Shown here: positions 17,416 to 25,823 of the stretch, piece after piece | Layout of the letters: every line of letters starts with the position of its first letter | Position numbering within the stretch: the first letter of the stretch is position 1 | Source: Desulfovibrio desulfuricans | GTDB lineage: Bacteria > Desulfobacterota > Desulfovibrionia > Desulfovibrionales > Desulfovibrionaceae | Length of the DNA stretch: 64,000 nucleotides | Assembly (NCBI RefSeq): GCF_004801255.1 | Contig: NZ_CP036295.1 | Coordinates: 1,624,001 to 1,688,000 of the forward strand | Reading direction: 5' to 3' | Notes under the pieces: generated by a model | What the model was told of the DNA's origin: nothing | Database searches by the model: none | What the model saw: the letters and a program-made list of their open reading frames with translations, nothing else | Program-made: the position numbers and the translations under genes

Positions 17416-18782
17416 GCACCCGCATTGCCGTTAGTTTGCGCGGCCAGATGCGCGCGCTTGCCAGCCAGGGCATCTTTGCCACCGATTGTTATGAACAGCT
17501 TAAATCCATACTGCTGCAAAAGTTTGGGCCGGAGCATGCGGCCCTGCTGGCCGAGCCGCAGCACAACGCCGAGGGCAACAGCGTTGACTGGTACGCCGAG
17601 GGCAACGGCCCAGCCGTACCGCTAAGCGATCTTGCGGAACCTGAGGCGCAGGCCCTGCGCGCCCGCGCTGGGGCGCTGGCTGCGGATATTGCCGGTCTTG
17701 CAAATGACCTGACAGTGGATGCGCAGGCGCGCCAGGCCATTTCGGGCCAATTGCTGCGTCTTGCGTTGCAGCACCCGACGGACGAAGATATCTGGTCTGT
17801 GGACGGCAAGCCTGTGCTGATCAACTGGGGGTTTGCCCCTGGCAGCGTGGGCGCTCAGCCGCAGGATCTCACCCGGCTTGGCGGAGTACTGCCGCCGCCC
17901 CCTCCGCCAGCACCCGTACCCGCTGCCGTGCCTGTCGCTGCGCCGCCGCGCAGCGGTTGCCTGCCGTGGCTGCTGCCGCTGCTGCTTTTGCTGCTGTTGC
18001 TCTGGCTGCTGGGCGCTGCCCTTGGGCTGTTGCCCTCGCCCCTGCCTGCCGGCTGCATGCCCGTTGACCGGGCTGCCCTGGAGGCCGAAAAACAAAAATC
18101 AGCCGCCAATGAAGACCAGCTGGCCTTGCTGTGGCGTCAGCTGCAGGAGAAGGCCGCGCTCTGCAAACCGGTGACCCCGCCGGTTACGCCCCCTGTGGCC
18201 CCCAAGGTTGAACCCAAGGTGGAAGAACCCAAGCAGCCCGACCCCGAAGTGGTCGAGCCCTTCCTTGGTGAAACCCCGGTTGAACCGCCCAAGGTGGCCG
18301 AAGCCCCCAAACCGAAGCCGCAGCCCAAACCCAAGCCGGAACCGGTGCAGCCGCCCAAAGAAGAACCCAAGCAGGTAGAACCGCCCAAGCCCGCGCCCAA
18401 AAAGAATGACAACCTTGCCATTCCTGAAGACGCGGCCAAAAAGAACGACCTGAGTTTTCTTGAAGGCTGCTGGACCAGCGAGACCGGCCTGTATTCGCAC
18501 CCCTCCAACGAGCCTATCATTGCAGAGTATTGCTTTGACAAGAGCGGCCGTGGCCGCCGCCTGGTGCGCGAACGCAACGGGCAGGTGTGCAGCGGCTCCG
18601 CCTCGGCGCGTTTTCAGGGCAATCAGCTGCAGTTTGATTCCAGCCAGGCACGCTGCCCGCGCGGCGGAACCTATGTTCCGCAAAAAGTCGAGTGCAACGG
18701 CCAGGAAAACACCACCCAGTGCAAGGGCAGAGAGCTTGGCGGGGCCAATCTCAGGTGGGACGCCCGCTTTAAAAGGAAATAA
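17412..18782 (+). CDS. srfA: SrfA-family protein
   Basis: A 456-residue single-pass membrane protein. Residues 1-160 are a cytoplasmic domain, and a Leu-rich transmembrane helix lies at about 183-207. A long Pro/Lys/Glu-rich spacer (about 250-345) is followed by a Cys-containing C-terminal domain (about 350-456) beginning LSFLEGCWTSETGLYS. I recognise it as SrfA from its N-terminus (MSTRIAVSLRGQMRALASQG) and from its position directly before srfB and srfC. SrfA is the first gene of srfABC, named in Salmonella as SsrB-regulated factors; its molecular role is not established. The spacer length suggests the C-terminal domain reaches across the periplasm. Confidence 0.82.
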   Translation: MSTRIAVSLRGQMRALASQGIFATDCYEQLKSILLQKFGPEHAALLAEPQHNAEGNSVDWYAEGNGPAVPLSDLAEPEAQALRARAGALAADIAGLANDLTVDAQARQAISGQLLRLALQHPTDEDIWSVDGKPVLINWGFAPGSVGAQPQDLTRLGGVLPPPPPPAPVPAAVPVAAPPRSGCLPWLLPLLLLLLLLWLLGAALGLLPSPLPAGCMPVDRAALEAEKQKSAANEDQLALLWRQLQEKAALCKPVTPPVTPPVAPKVEPKVEEPKQPDPEVVEPFLGETPVEPPKVAEAPKPKPQPKPKPEPVQPPKEEPKQVEPPKPAPKKNDNLAIPEDAAKKNDLSFLEGCWTSETGLYSHPSNEPIIAEYCFDKSGRGRRLVRERNGQVCSGSASARFQGNQLQFDSSQARCPRGGTYVPQKVECNGQENTTQCKGRELGGANLRWDARFKRK

Positions 18783-21700
18783 TGATGGATGTCATACCCC
18801 GTTACCTTTCGCCGGTCAGCATCATCCCTGGCGGCTGCCCGCAGTTTCTTGACTTCGCCATGCCTGAAGAGGCCGTTAAGCGGCTCAGGCGGTATTTTCG
18901 TGAAGAAAAGAAAAAAGAAACCGACGAGCAGACGCGCTATACCCACTATCTGCGCTGCCTGACTGAAACGGAAAACGGCTTTATCGACCAGCTGAGCGGC
19001 CTGCCCTGCGACGAAGACTACAGCGTTGAGGCCCGGCGCGCGCTCGACGCATGGGAAGGCCACTGGCTGCCCATCCCCTTTTTGCGCACGCTCGACCAGC
19101 CCTGGCCCGACGGTGGCAAACGCTTTGAATGCGGCCCCTCCAACTGGGCGCGGGCGCGGGTTATGCGCTCTGAGCGTCACCCTGGCCAGCTGCGGGTGGT
19201 GCTGATGTTTGACACCAACGTGGAGGACCGCCCCGCCGAGGGCGAGCAGTACCACGCGCTATCACCGCAGGATGTGACAGCCCACGGGCACTTCATGCTT
19301 GCGCACCTCGTGCGCGACAATTCGTGGTTTCTCAATGCCGCCTGGGTGGACGAGTGGCTCTACGGCCTGTACGACGGCTGGAAACAGTCGCAGCACCGAG
19401 GGCGCGGCGCGTGGCACGACGGCTACCCCTATGTGCTTGAGCATCTGGCCTACTACCTCACATGGCTTGACGTGGTGCGCCTTGCGCTCAACGACCTTGC
19501 CGCCCAGGTCATCAACCCGGACCGGGACACCCCTGTGGACGTCGATCTGGTGCTCGACATCGGCAATTCGCGCACTACGGGCATCCTGGTTGAAACCCTG
19601 CCCCAGCGCATCACCAACCTCAACGACAGCTATCTGCTTGAGCTGCGCGACCTGAGCCAGCCGGAGCACATCTATTCCGACCCCTTTGAGACGCGTGTGG
19701 AGTTTGTGGACGCCGCCTTTGGCAACGATGCGCTCTCGCGCCGCTCTGGTCGGCAAACGCCTGCCTTTGCCTGGCCCTCGGCCGTGCGTATCGGGCCTGA
19801 GGCGGCCCGCCTTGCCACCCAGGCCGTGTGCGCCGAGGGTACAACCGGCATGTCCAGCCCCAAGCGCTACCTGTGGGACGAGCGCCCCTGGCAGCAAAGC
19901 TGGCGGTACAATACCGGCGGCAAGTCCGAGCCCATGGTCAGCCGGGGGCTGTTTCCGCGTCAGCTCAACCCGCAGGGCACGCCGCTTTCGTGCTTTGACG
20001 ACCCCATGTTCAAAAAAAGCCCGGCCCTGCAAAAGCAACAGGCCGAACCCATTTTTGAATCGCTGTTCACACGCTCGTCGCTCATGCTCTTTATGCTGGG
20101 TGAAATACTGACCCAGGCGCTTGTAACCATCAATTCGCCCGCCACCCGCGCCCGGCGTGAGCTGCCCAACCTGCCCCGCAGGCTCAGGCGGCTTATCTTT
20201 ACCGTGCCTACGGCCATGCCGGTGGCGGAGAAGCGCATCTTTCGCCGCTGGGTTACCTGGGCCGTGCGCGTGGTGTGGGATGCCCTGGGCTGGAGCCAGT
20301 GGTACTCGCCCCGCCAGCAAAACCGGGCCGTCACGGGCGACTACCGCCTGAGCCCGCAGGTGCGCTGCGACTGGGACGAAGCCAGCTGCTCGCAGCTTGT
20401 GCTGCTGTACAACGAGCTGGCCGTCAAACAGCACGGCGACGCCCATCATCTCTTCCGCCTGATGGGCAAACCGCGCGAGGCCTGCGACAGGCATCCCTGC
20501 ATCCGCATGGCTTCCATCGACATCGGCGGGGGCACTACCGACCTTTCCATCACCACCTTCGAGCTTGCCAGCGGCGAGGGCGATACCGCCCGCATCAAGC
20601 CGCATACGGAGTTCCGCGACGGCTTCAATATTGCGGGCGACGAGGTGCTGCGCGAGGTTGTGGCCAACCACGTTATTCCGGCCATTGGCCAGGCGCTGGC
20701 CCGCGAGGGTCTTGCCGAGCCTCGCTCGCTGCTGGGGCAGCTTTTTGGGCGCGATTCCATAGGCATGTCGCAGGAGGACCGCAACACCCGCGTGCGGCTT
20801 GTGCGGCAGATTGCCGTGCCCGTGGCGCTGGGCCTGCTGGGCACCTGCGAAAACCCCGACCTGCGCGGCGCAAACTTCAACTGCGCCCTGCGCGATTTTT
20901 TTGAACCCGACCCCCTGGCCGACGCGGCAGCAGCCGAGGCAGCCGCAGAACCCGTGCGGGAGGCCGCCGCAGGCTTCAGCCCCGTAGCGCTGGCCCCGCG
21001 TCCGCAACCGGCCACCCTGCGCGATGTGGCAGGCATGGTGCGGCGCTCGGCTGCATTCATCCAGAACTTTAACATTCTGGATGTGCCCATTGCGGTCAAC
21101 CAGGCTGCAGTGGAAGAAACCATTCGCAGCACGCTCGGGTCAACGCTTTCCGCCCTATGCGAAGTGGTGCACATGTACGACTGCGACGTGCTGCTGCTCA
21201 CCGGGCGGCCCAGCTCGTGGAACGGCGTCATCGCCACCGTGCTTGCCAAGCTGCCCGTGCCGCCTGACAGAATCATCCCCATGCGGCGCTACCATGCCGG
21301 GTCGTGGTACCCCTTTGCCGACGCGCAGGGGCGCATTACCGACCCCAAAACCACGGTTGTGGTGGGGGCCATCCTGTGCGCCCTGGCCGACGGGCATCTG
21401 GAAGGGTTTTCTTTCGATTCCGGCGCGCTCAAGCTGACATCCACCGCCCGTTACATCGGCGAGATGGACATCAACAGCCAGCTTAAACGCCCCAAGGTCT
21501 GGTTTACCGTAGATGTTGAAAGCAAGGACGGCACGGATAAGACACGCCAGGTGGCCTTTAGCGGGCCGCTGTCCATCGGGTACCGGCAGCTGGATGCCGA
21601 GCGCTGGCCCACAACCCGCTATCATCTGCTGACATTCGCCACTGAGGAGGCCCGCTCGCGCGCATCGGGCCGTCTTCCCTACAAGGTCGAGGTAAGCCTG

Positions 21701-21904
21701 AGTGTTGCCGATGCCCTGGACGAGGACGATATCCGCAGCGAGACGGACAAGGACAAACGCAGCGAGGGCGAGTTCCGCATTGATTCCATTGTGGATTACC
21801 AGGACCGCAGCGTTGACAGGCGCGATCTCGAAATTCGCCTGCAGACCCTGAAACTGGATGAAGGTTACTGGCTGGATACGGGCATTGTCACCGACGCCGG
21901 ATAA
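18782..21904 (+). CDS. srfB: SrfB-family Hsp70/actin-like ATPase
   Basis: A 1040-residue cytoplasmic protein, the SrfB virulence-factor family. Two phosphate-binding motifs of the Hsp70/actin ATPase fold are visible: LVLDIGNSRTTGIL (about residues 256-269) and ASIDIGGGTTDLSIT (about 577-591). LLLTGRPSSWNGV further on fits the adenosine-binding strand. An Ala/Glu-rich insertion lies near 720-745. The ATG overlaps the srfA stop (TAATG), so translation is coupled. The family has no established biochemical function; ATP-dependent assembly or conformational switching is inferred from the fold. Length and order match srfABC elsewhere. Confidence 0.92.
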   Translation: MMDVIPRYLSPVSIIPGGCPQFLDFAMPEEAVKRLRRYFREEKKKETDEQTRYTHYLRCLTETENGFIDQLSGLPCDEDYSVEARRALDAWEGHWLPIPFLRTLDQPWPDGGKRFECGPSNWARARVMRSERHPGQLRVVLMFDTNVEDRPAEGEQYHALSPQDVTAHGHFMLAHLVRDNSWFLNAAWVDEWLYGLYDGWKQSQHRGRGAWHDGYPYVLEHLAYYLTWLDVVRLALNDLAAQVINPDRDTPVDVDLVLDIGNSRTTGILVETLPQRITNLNDSYLLELRDLSQPEHIYSDPFETRVEFVDAAFGNDALSRRSGRQTPAFAWPSAVRIGPEAARLATQAVCAEGTTGMSSPKRYLWDERPWQQSWRYNTGGKSEPMVSRGLFPRQLNPQGTPLSCFDDPMFKKSPALQKQQAEPIFESLFTRSSLMLFMLGEILTQALVTINSPATRARRELPNLPRRLRRLIFTVPTAMPVAEKRIFRRWVTWAVRVVWDALGWSQWYSPRQQNRAVTGDYRLSPQVRCDWDEASCSQLVLLYNELAVKQHGDAHHLFRLMGKPREACDRHPCIRMASIDIGGGTTDLSITTFELASGEGDTARIKPHTEFRDGFNIAGDEVLREVVANHVIPAIGQALAREGLAEPRSLLGQLFGRDSIGMSQEDRNTRVRLVRQIAVPVALGLLGTCENPDLRGANFNCALRDFFEPDPLADAAAAEAAAEPVREAAAGFSPVALAPRPQPATLRDVAGMVRRSAAFIQNFNILDVPIAVNQAAVEETIRSTLGSTLSALCEVVHMYDCDVLLLTGRPSSWNGVIATVLAKLPVPPDRIIPMRRYHAGSWYPFADAQGRITDPKTTVVVGAILCALADGHLEGFSFDSGALKLTSTARYIGEMDINSQLKRPKVWFTVDVESKDGTDKTRQVAFSGPLSIGYRQLDAERWPTTRYHLLTFATEEARSRASGRLPYKVEVSLSVADALDEDDIRSETDKDKRSEGEFRIDSIVDYQDRSVDRRDLEIRLQTLKLDEGYWLDTGIVTDAG

Positions 21905-21916
21905 TTGAGGATGGTT

Positions 21917-24538
21917 ATGCAGCAGGATATGGATCTCGCGCGGCGATGCCGCGAACTGGCCGATACGTCGCGCTCCGCAGGGGCGTGGCTTCAGGACAAT
22001 GCCGAGCTTGTCGGCAACGAGCGCGCAGCCCTGCAAAAGGATCTGCGCCACGCGGCCCGCTTTTTTGGCAAGTGCGAGCAGGCGGCCCGCCGCAAGATGT
22101 GCGTGGGCGTCTTTGGCCCCAGCCAGTCGGGCAAGTCCTATCTGATTTCGGCCCTTGCCAGCGATGCCAACAAGGTGCTTCTGGCCGATTTTTGCGGCCA
22201 GACATTCAATTTTATCAAGGATATCAATCCAGAAGGCGGCAAGGAATCCACGGGGCTTGTCACCCGCTTTACCACCACGCCGCCCGAGGGCGTCAGCGAA
22301 GCCTACCCCATCCGCCTGCGCCTGCTGTCCGAGACAGACGTGGCCCGCGTGCTTGCCAACACCTATTACGCGGACTGCGACCACAAGGACGCCCCCAACG
22401 CCGAGGCCCTTGCCAAAGAGCTTGAGCGTCTGGAAGGCCGCGCCCAGTCCGGGCCAGTCCCCGGCGGCCTGACTGTGGATGATGTGGAAGAACTGCGCGA
22501 TTATGTTAATAAAAACTTTATCTCGCGCCCACGGGTGCAGATGCTTCAGAACGGCTACTGGGTGCGGGCCATGGAGCTTGCGCCCAGACTTGAGCTTGAG
22601 GACCGCGCGCACCTTGTGGGCCTGATCTGGGACAGCGTGCCCGAATTTACGGCTGTGTACGAGCAGCTTGGCTCCGCCCTGCGTCAGCTGGGCAACCCCG
22701 CAGAGGCCAGCTGCGCCATTGACGCCCTCATCCCGCGCAGCAACAGCATTATTGATGTGGCCCGGCTGCAGGGCCTCAACGAGCCGCCCTCCGACATGCT
22801 GACCATTGTGGGCGTTCAGGGCCGCAAGGCTGATCTGCCACGTGCGCTTGTTACGGCGCTTACGGCCGAAATAACCATTTATATGCGGGAAAAGCCGGAC
22901 GATTTTTTTGACCACACCGACCTGCTCGATTTTCCCGGTTACCGCGCACGGTACAAGTTCAGTGATTTGCGCGCCGCCCTGGACAGCCGCAAGGACATGC
23001 TCAAGGAACTTTTTTTGCGCGGCAAGGTGGCCTATCTTTTTGAGCGCTACCGCGAGGAAAAAGAACTCACCAGCATGCTGCTGTGCATCGGCCCCAGCAC
23101 GCAGGAGGTGCAGGACCTGCCGCAGGCCGTGTACGAATGGATATGCTCCACCCACGGCGAGACGCCCGAGATGCGCGCCAGCAAAGCGCCTGCGCTCTTT
23201 TTTGTGCTGACCAAGATGGATATGGAGTTTGAAAAAAAGGCCGGTTCGCCCTCTGTGGAAACGCGCTGGACAACGCGTCTTGAGTCCTCGCTGGTCAACT
23301 TTTTTGGCCAGGTGCACGACTGGCCGCAAAACTGGGACGGCGTGCATCCCTTCAACAACGTTTTTTTGCTGCGCAACCCCAACTTTTTGTGCGAAGCTAT
23401 TTTTGACTACGACGGTAGAAGCGAAACCGGCGTTCGGCAGGAGCAGCAAACCTTTGTGGAAGAGGTGCACCAGTCGTTTTTGCATTCCCCCCTGGTGCAA
23501 AAGCACGTGGCCAATCCCGAACGGGCCTGGCAGGCTGCCATGACCCTCAACGACGGCGGCGTGAGCCTGCTGCGCCAATGCCTGCGCCCCCTCTGCAATC
23601 CAGAGCTCAAACGGCAGCAGATCAGCGGCAGCCTTACAGAAAAATGCGACCGCGTGCGCACAGGCCTTGCGCCCTTTTACCGCAGCGACGACAGGGAAGA
23701 ACTGCGCAGGCAAAAGGAACAGCTCTCGCGCCTGCTGGTTTCGCAAATGGCCAGAGTTGCGGAAAAACAGCTGTTTGGCGAGTTTTTGCGCAGGCTGCAG
23801 GTGCGCGACTTTGACCTGTACGAAATCTGCCTCAATGCCCGCCAGACCCCGGACGACGGTCAGACGGCAGCGCCAGCGCAGGTTGTGGGCGCGCGCGTGT
23901 CGGCAAGCGACATTCTGGGCGATATTTTTGGCGACGACGCGCCAGCGGCTCCGGCCAGCAGCGACGCGCAGGATGATCAGGCCAGGGACAGCGCTCAGGT
24001 TTTTGCCGGGCTTGTCATGGACCACTGGACAGAACGCCTGCGCGACCTCTGCAACGACGCCGAAGTCAGAAACCTGATGGGCCTGCCCGCCAAAGATCTT
24101 GACCAGTTTTGTCATGAACTTGCGCAAGCGGCGGCACGCTGCAAGCTGCGCGAAAATCTGGAAGCCGAGCTGCGCCGTACCTCGGCATTCAGCAACATGG
24201 CCCGCGAAAGGCTGATGTGGAAGCAGGTCAGCCTTGCGGCAGACGCCGTCAACGCTTTTGTCGACTGGTGGAGCTTTGACCCCCGCTTTAAGGATCAGGC
24301 GCAACGCACCGTGATGTTTGGCGGCAAAAGCGTGCCCCTGTTCAACCCGCCGCAGGAAATAAAGGGCGAGCCGCGCATTGGCGAGGAGGAATCTCCTTAT
24401 GACCGTCTGTGGTATACCGACTGGCTGCGCGCCATGGCCTACAGCGTGATGGCCAATGTGGATTTTGACGGCCAGCAGAGCGTCAACCCCGAACAGAACA
24501 ACCGCCTGCGCGAAATTTTGCAGGCATTTAAAGGATAG
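21917..24538 (+). CDS. srfC: SrfC-family dynamin-like P-loop GTPase
   Basis: An 873-residue protein. An N-terminal P-loop GVFGPSQSGKSYLI (about residues 65-78), a DFPG switch motif (LLDFPGYRARY, about 335) and a TKMD motif (FVLTKMDMEF, about 428) indicate a GTPase domain of the dynamin-like class. The remaining 440 residues are mainly helical. This fits the putative virulence factor family that contains SrfC. The ATG at 21917 has GAGG six bases upstream; in-frame ATG (21911) and TTG (21905) precede it. It follows srfB by 12 bases and precedes the next gene by three. Confidence 0.88.
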   Translation: MQQDMDLARRCRELADTSRSAGAWLQDNAELVGNERAALQKDLRHAARFFGKCEQAARRKMCVGVFGPSQSGKSYLISALASDANKVLLADFCGQTFNFIKDINPEGGKESTGLVTRFTTTPPEGVSEAYPIRLRLLSETDVARVLANTYYADCDHKDAPNAEALAKELERLEGRAQSGPVPGGLTVDDVEELRDYVNKNFISRPRVQMLQNGYWVRAMELAPRLELEDRAHLVGLIWDSVPEFTAVYEQLGSALRQLGNPAEASCAIDALIPRSNSIIDVARLQGLNEPPSDMLTIVGVQGRKADLPRALVTALTAEITIYMREKPDDFFDHTDLLDFPGYRARYKFSDLRAALDSRKDMLKELFLRGKVAYLFERYREEKELTSMLLCIGPSTQEVQDLPQAVYEWICSTHGETPEMRASKAPALFFVLTKMDMEFEKKAGSPSVETRWTTRLESSLVNFFGQVHDWPQNWDGVHPFNNVFLLRNPNFLCEAIFDYDGRSETGVRQEQQTFVEEVHQSFLHSPLVQKHVANPERAWQAAMTLNDGGVSLLRQCLRPLCNPELKRQQISGSLTEKCDRVRTGLAPFYRSDDREELRRQKEQLSRLLVSQMARVAEKQLFGEFLRRLQVRDFDLYEICLNARQTPDDGQTAAPAQVVGARVSASDILGDIFGDDAPAAPASSDAQDDQARDSAQVFAGLVMDHWTERLRDLCNDAEVRNLMGLPAKDLDQFCHELAQAAARCKLRENLEAELRRTSAFSNMARERLMWKQVSLAADAVNAFVDWWSFDPRFKDQAQRTVMFGGKSVPLFNPPQEIKGEPRIGEEESPYDRLWYTDWLRAMAYSVMANVDFDGQQSVNPEQNNRLREILQAFKG

Positions 24539-24541
24539 CGC

Positions 24542-25648
24542 ATGCGTGCCAGCATTTCAGCCGATACGGGGCGCGGCCCCGGCAACGGCATCATCGAGAT
24601 TTTTGACGCGGGCGATGTGACAGACCCCAGTTTTACCCTGCTGCGCGCCTCTGACGGCAAGTGTCTTGGCCCTCGCGGCTGGCAGGAGAGCGAATCGCCC
24701 CTGGCCCCCGAAGCATGGGACAACGACGGCGGCAGCCTGCGTCTGGCCGTGGGGTCTGCCGTGGTGGACGAGGTGGACAACCTCGACGCCTACCGCATCA
24801 GCCTGCGGGGCGTGGGCAGTTGCGCTCTGTCTGTCAAATCGCTCGTTTATTCGCACATTGCGGGTGGAGACGGCATGGGCGCTGCAACCGCTGCGCCCGC
24901 CCCCCAGCCTGAGCCTCAGCCAACAGCACCGCAGCCTGAGCCGGAACCTGTGCTCGAATCCCCAGAGCCGCCTTTGGCCTTTGACGTGCCGTCTCAGCCC
25001 TCCCCCCAGGAGGCTCCGCTCGAGATGGCCAGCGGGCATGAGGGCAAATCCGGCGGCAAGGCGGGGATCGTAATCTTGCTTGTTCTTCTGGCCCTGGCCG
25101 CTGGCGTGGCTGCATGGTGGTTTTTGCTGCGTGAACCGGAAAAAGCCCCCCTGCCCACCCCGCCCGCGCAAAGCCAGGATGCGGACAAACCGCACACGAC
25201 GGAGCAGGCGCAGCCCAAACCTGCGGATGCCGCCGCTCAGCAGGGCGCGGACGCAGCCAAACCCCAGCTCTCGCCGCTGGCATCCGCTCGCGAGCAGCTG
25301 CGTGGTCAGGCTTTGCCCGATGTGAGCCTGGCCATGGCCAAGCCCATGCGCAAGGCCGACGCCACGCCAGAAGAGAGCGACGCGGCATTTCTGCTGCTGG
25401 AAGACGCAGCGCAAAAGGGCGACGCCGAAGCCATGTACCTTGTGGGCCAGTTTTACGACCCTGCCGGTACGTTGCCGCGCGGCAGCATCCCCGCCGACCT
25501 TACCCAGACCAAGCGCTGGTATGATCAGGCGGCGCAAAAGGGGCAGCCCGACGCCAAGGCCGCTCTTGAAAAGCTGAAGGAGCACGCCCGCGCGCTGGAT
25601 GCCAAGGGCGACGCGGAAGCGCATTCCCTGCTGCAAAACTGGCAGTAG
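24542..25648 (+). CDS. Single-pass membrane protein with a Sel1-like C-terminus, Srf locus
   Basis: A 368-residue protein. Residues 1-105 are a beta-rich cytoplasmic domain of unknown family (GNGIIEIFDAGDVTDPSFTLLRA). A Pro/Glu-rich linker, a transmembrane helix at about 174-195 (IVILLVLLALAAGVAAWWFL) and a second Pro/Gln-rich linker follow. A Sel1/TPR-like repeat (about 280-350: DAEAMYLVGQFY ... TQTKRWYDQAAQKGQPDAKAAL) is placed in the periplasm. The gap after srfC is only three bases. It resembles the protease and SrfA in having a cytoplasmic domain, one helix, a flexible spacer and a periplasmic domain, so it may be an adaptor. Confidence 0.82.
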   Translation: MRASISADTGRGPGNGIIEIFDAGDVTDPSFTLLRASDGKCLGPRGWQESESPLAPEAWDNDGGSLRLAVGSAVVDEVDNLDAYRISLRGVGSCALSVKSLVYSHIAGGDGMGAATAAPAPQPEPQPTAPQPEPEPVLESPEPPLAFDVPSQPSPQEAPLEMASGHEGKSGGKAGIVILLVLLALAAGVAAWWFLLREPEKAPLPTPPAQSQDADKPHTTEQAQPKPADAAAQQGADAAKPQLSPLASAREQLRGQALPDVSLAMAKPMRKADATPEESDAAFLLLEDAAQKGDAEAMYLVGQFYDPAGTLPRGSIPADLTQTKRWYDQAAQKGQPDAKAALEKLKEHARALDAKGDAEAHSLLQNWQ

Positions 25649-25823
25649 GGCTCCGCGATAAACTGACCCAGGCCCAACGCGTTGCGAAGGGGTTCAAGGT
25701 CTACATCAGGTCTATAACGCCTATGGCGGGCAGGTACGTAGGTCGGCGCGCATGGCGGCAGGCCGCCTGGCAGCCGCCAGAGCAACTTTATCGGTAATTG
25801 CTCGCATCCGTGAGGAGTTTACT

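Noticed and set aside
19262..21007. A 581-codon minus-strand open frame opposite srfB
   Set aside because: Same reason: shadow of a GC-rich gene with recognised Hsp70/actin motifs on the plus strand.
21155..24304. A 1049-codon open frame on the minus strand opposite srfC
   Set aside because: It is an antisense shadow created by GC-rich codon use. The plus-strand frame has clear GTPase motifs and a ribosome binding site, while the minus-strand product has none.
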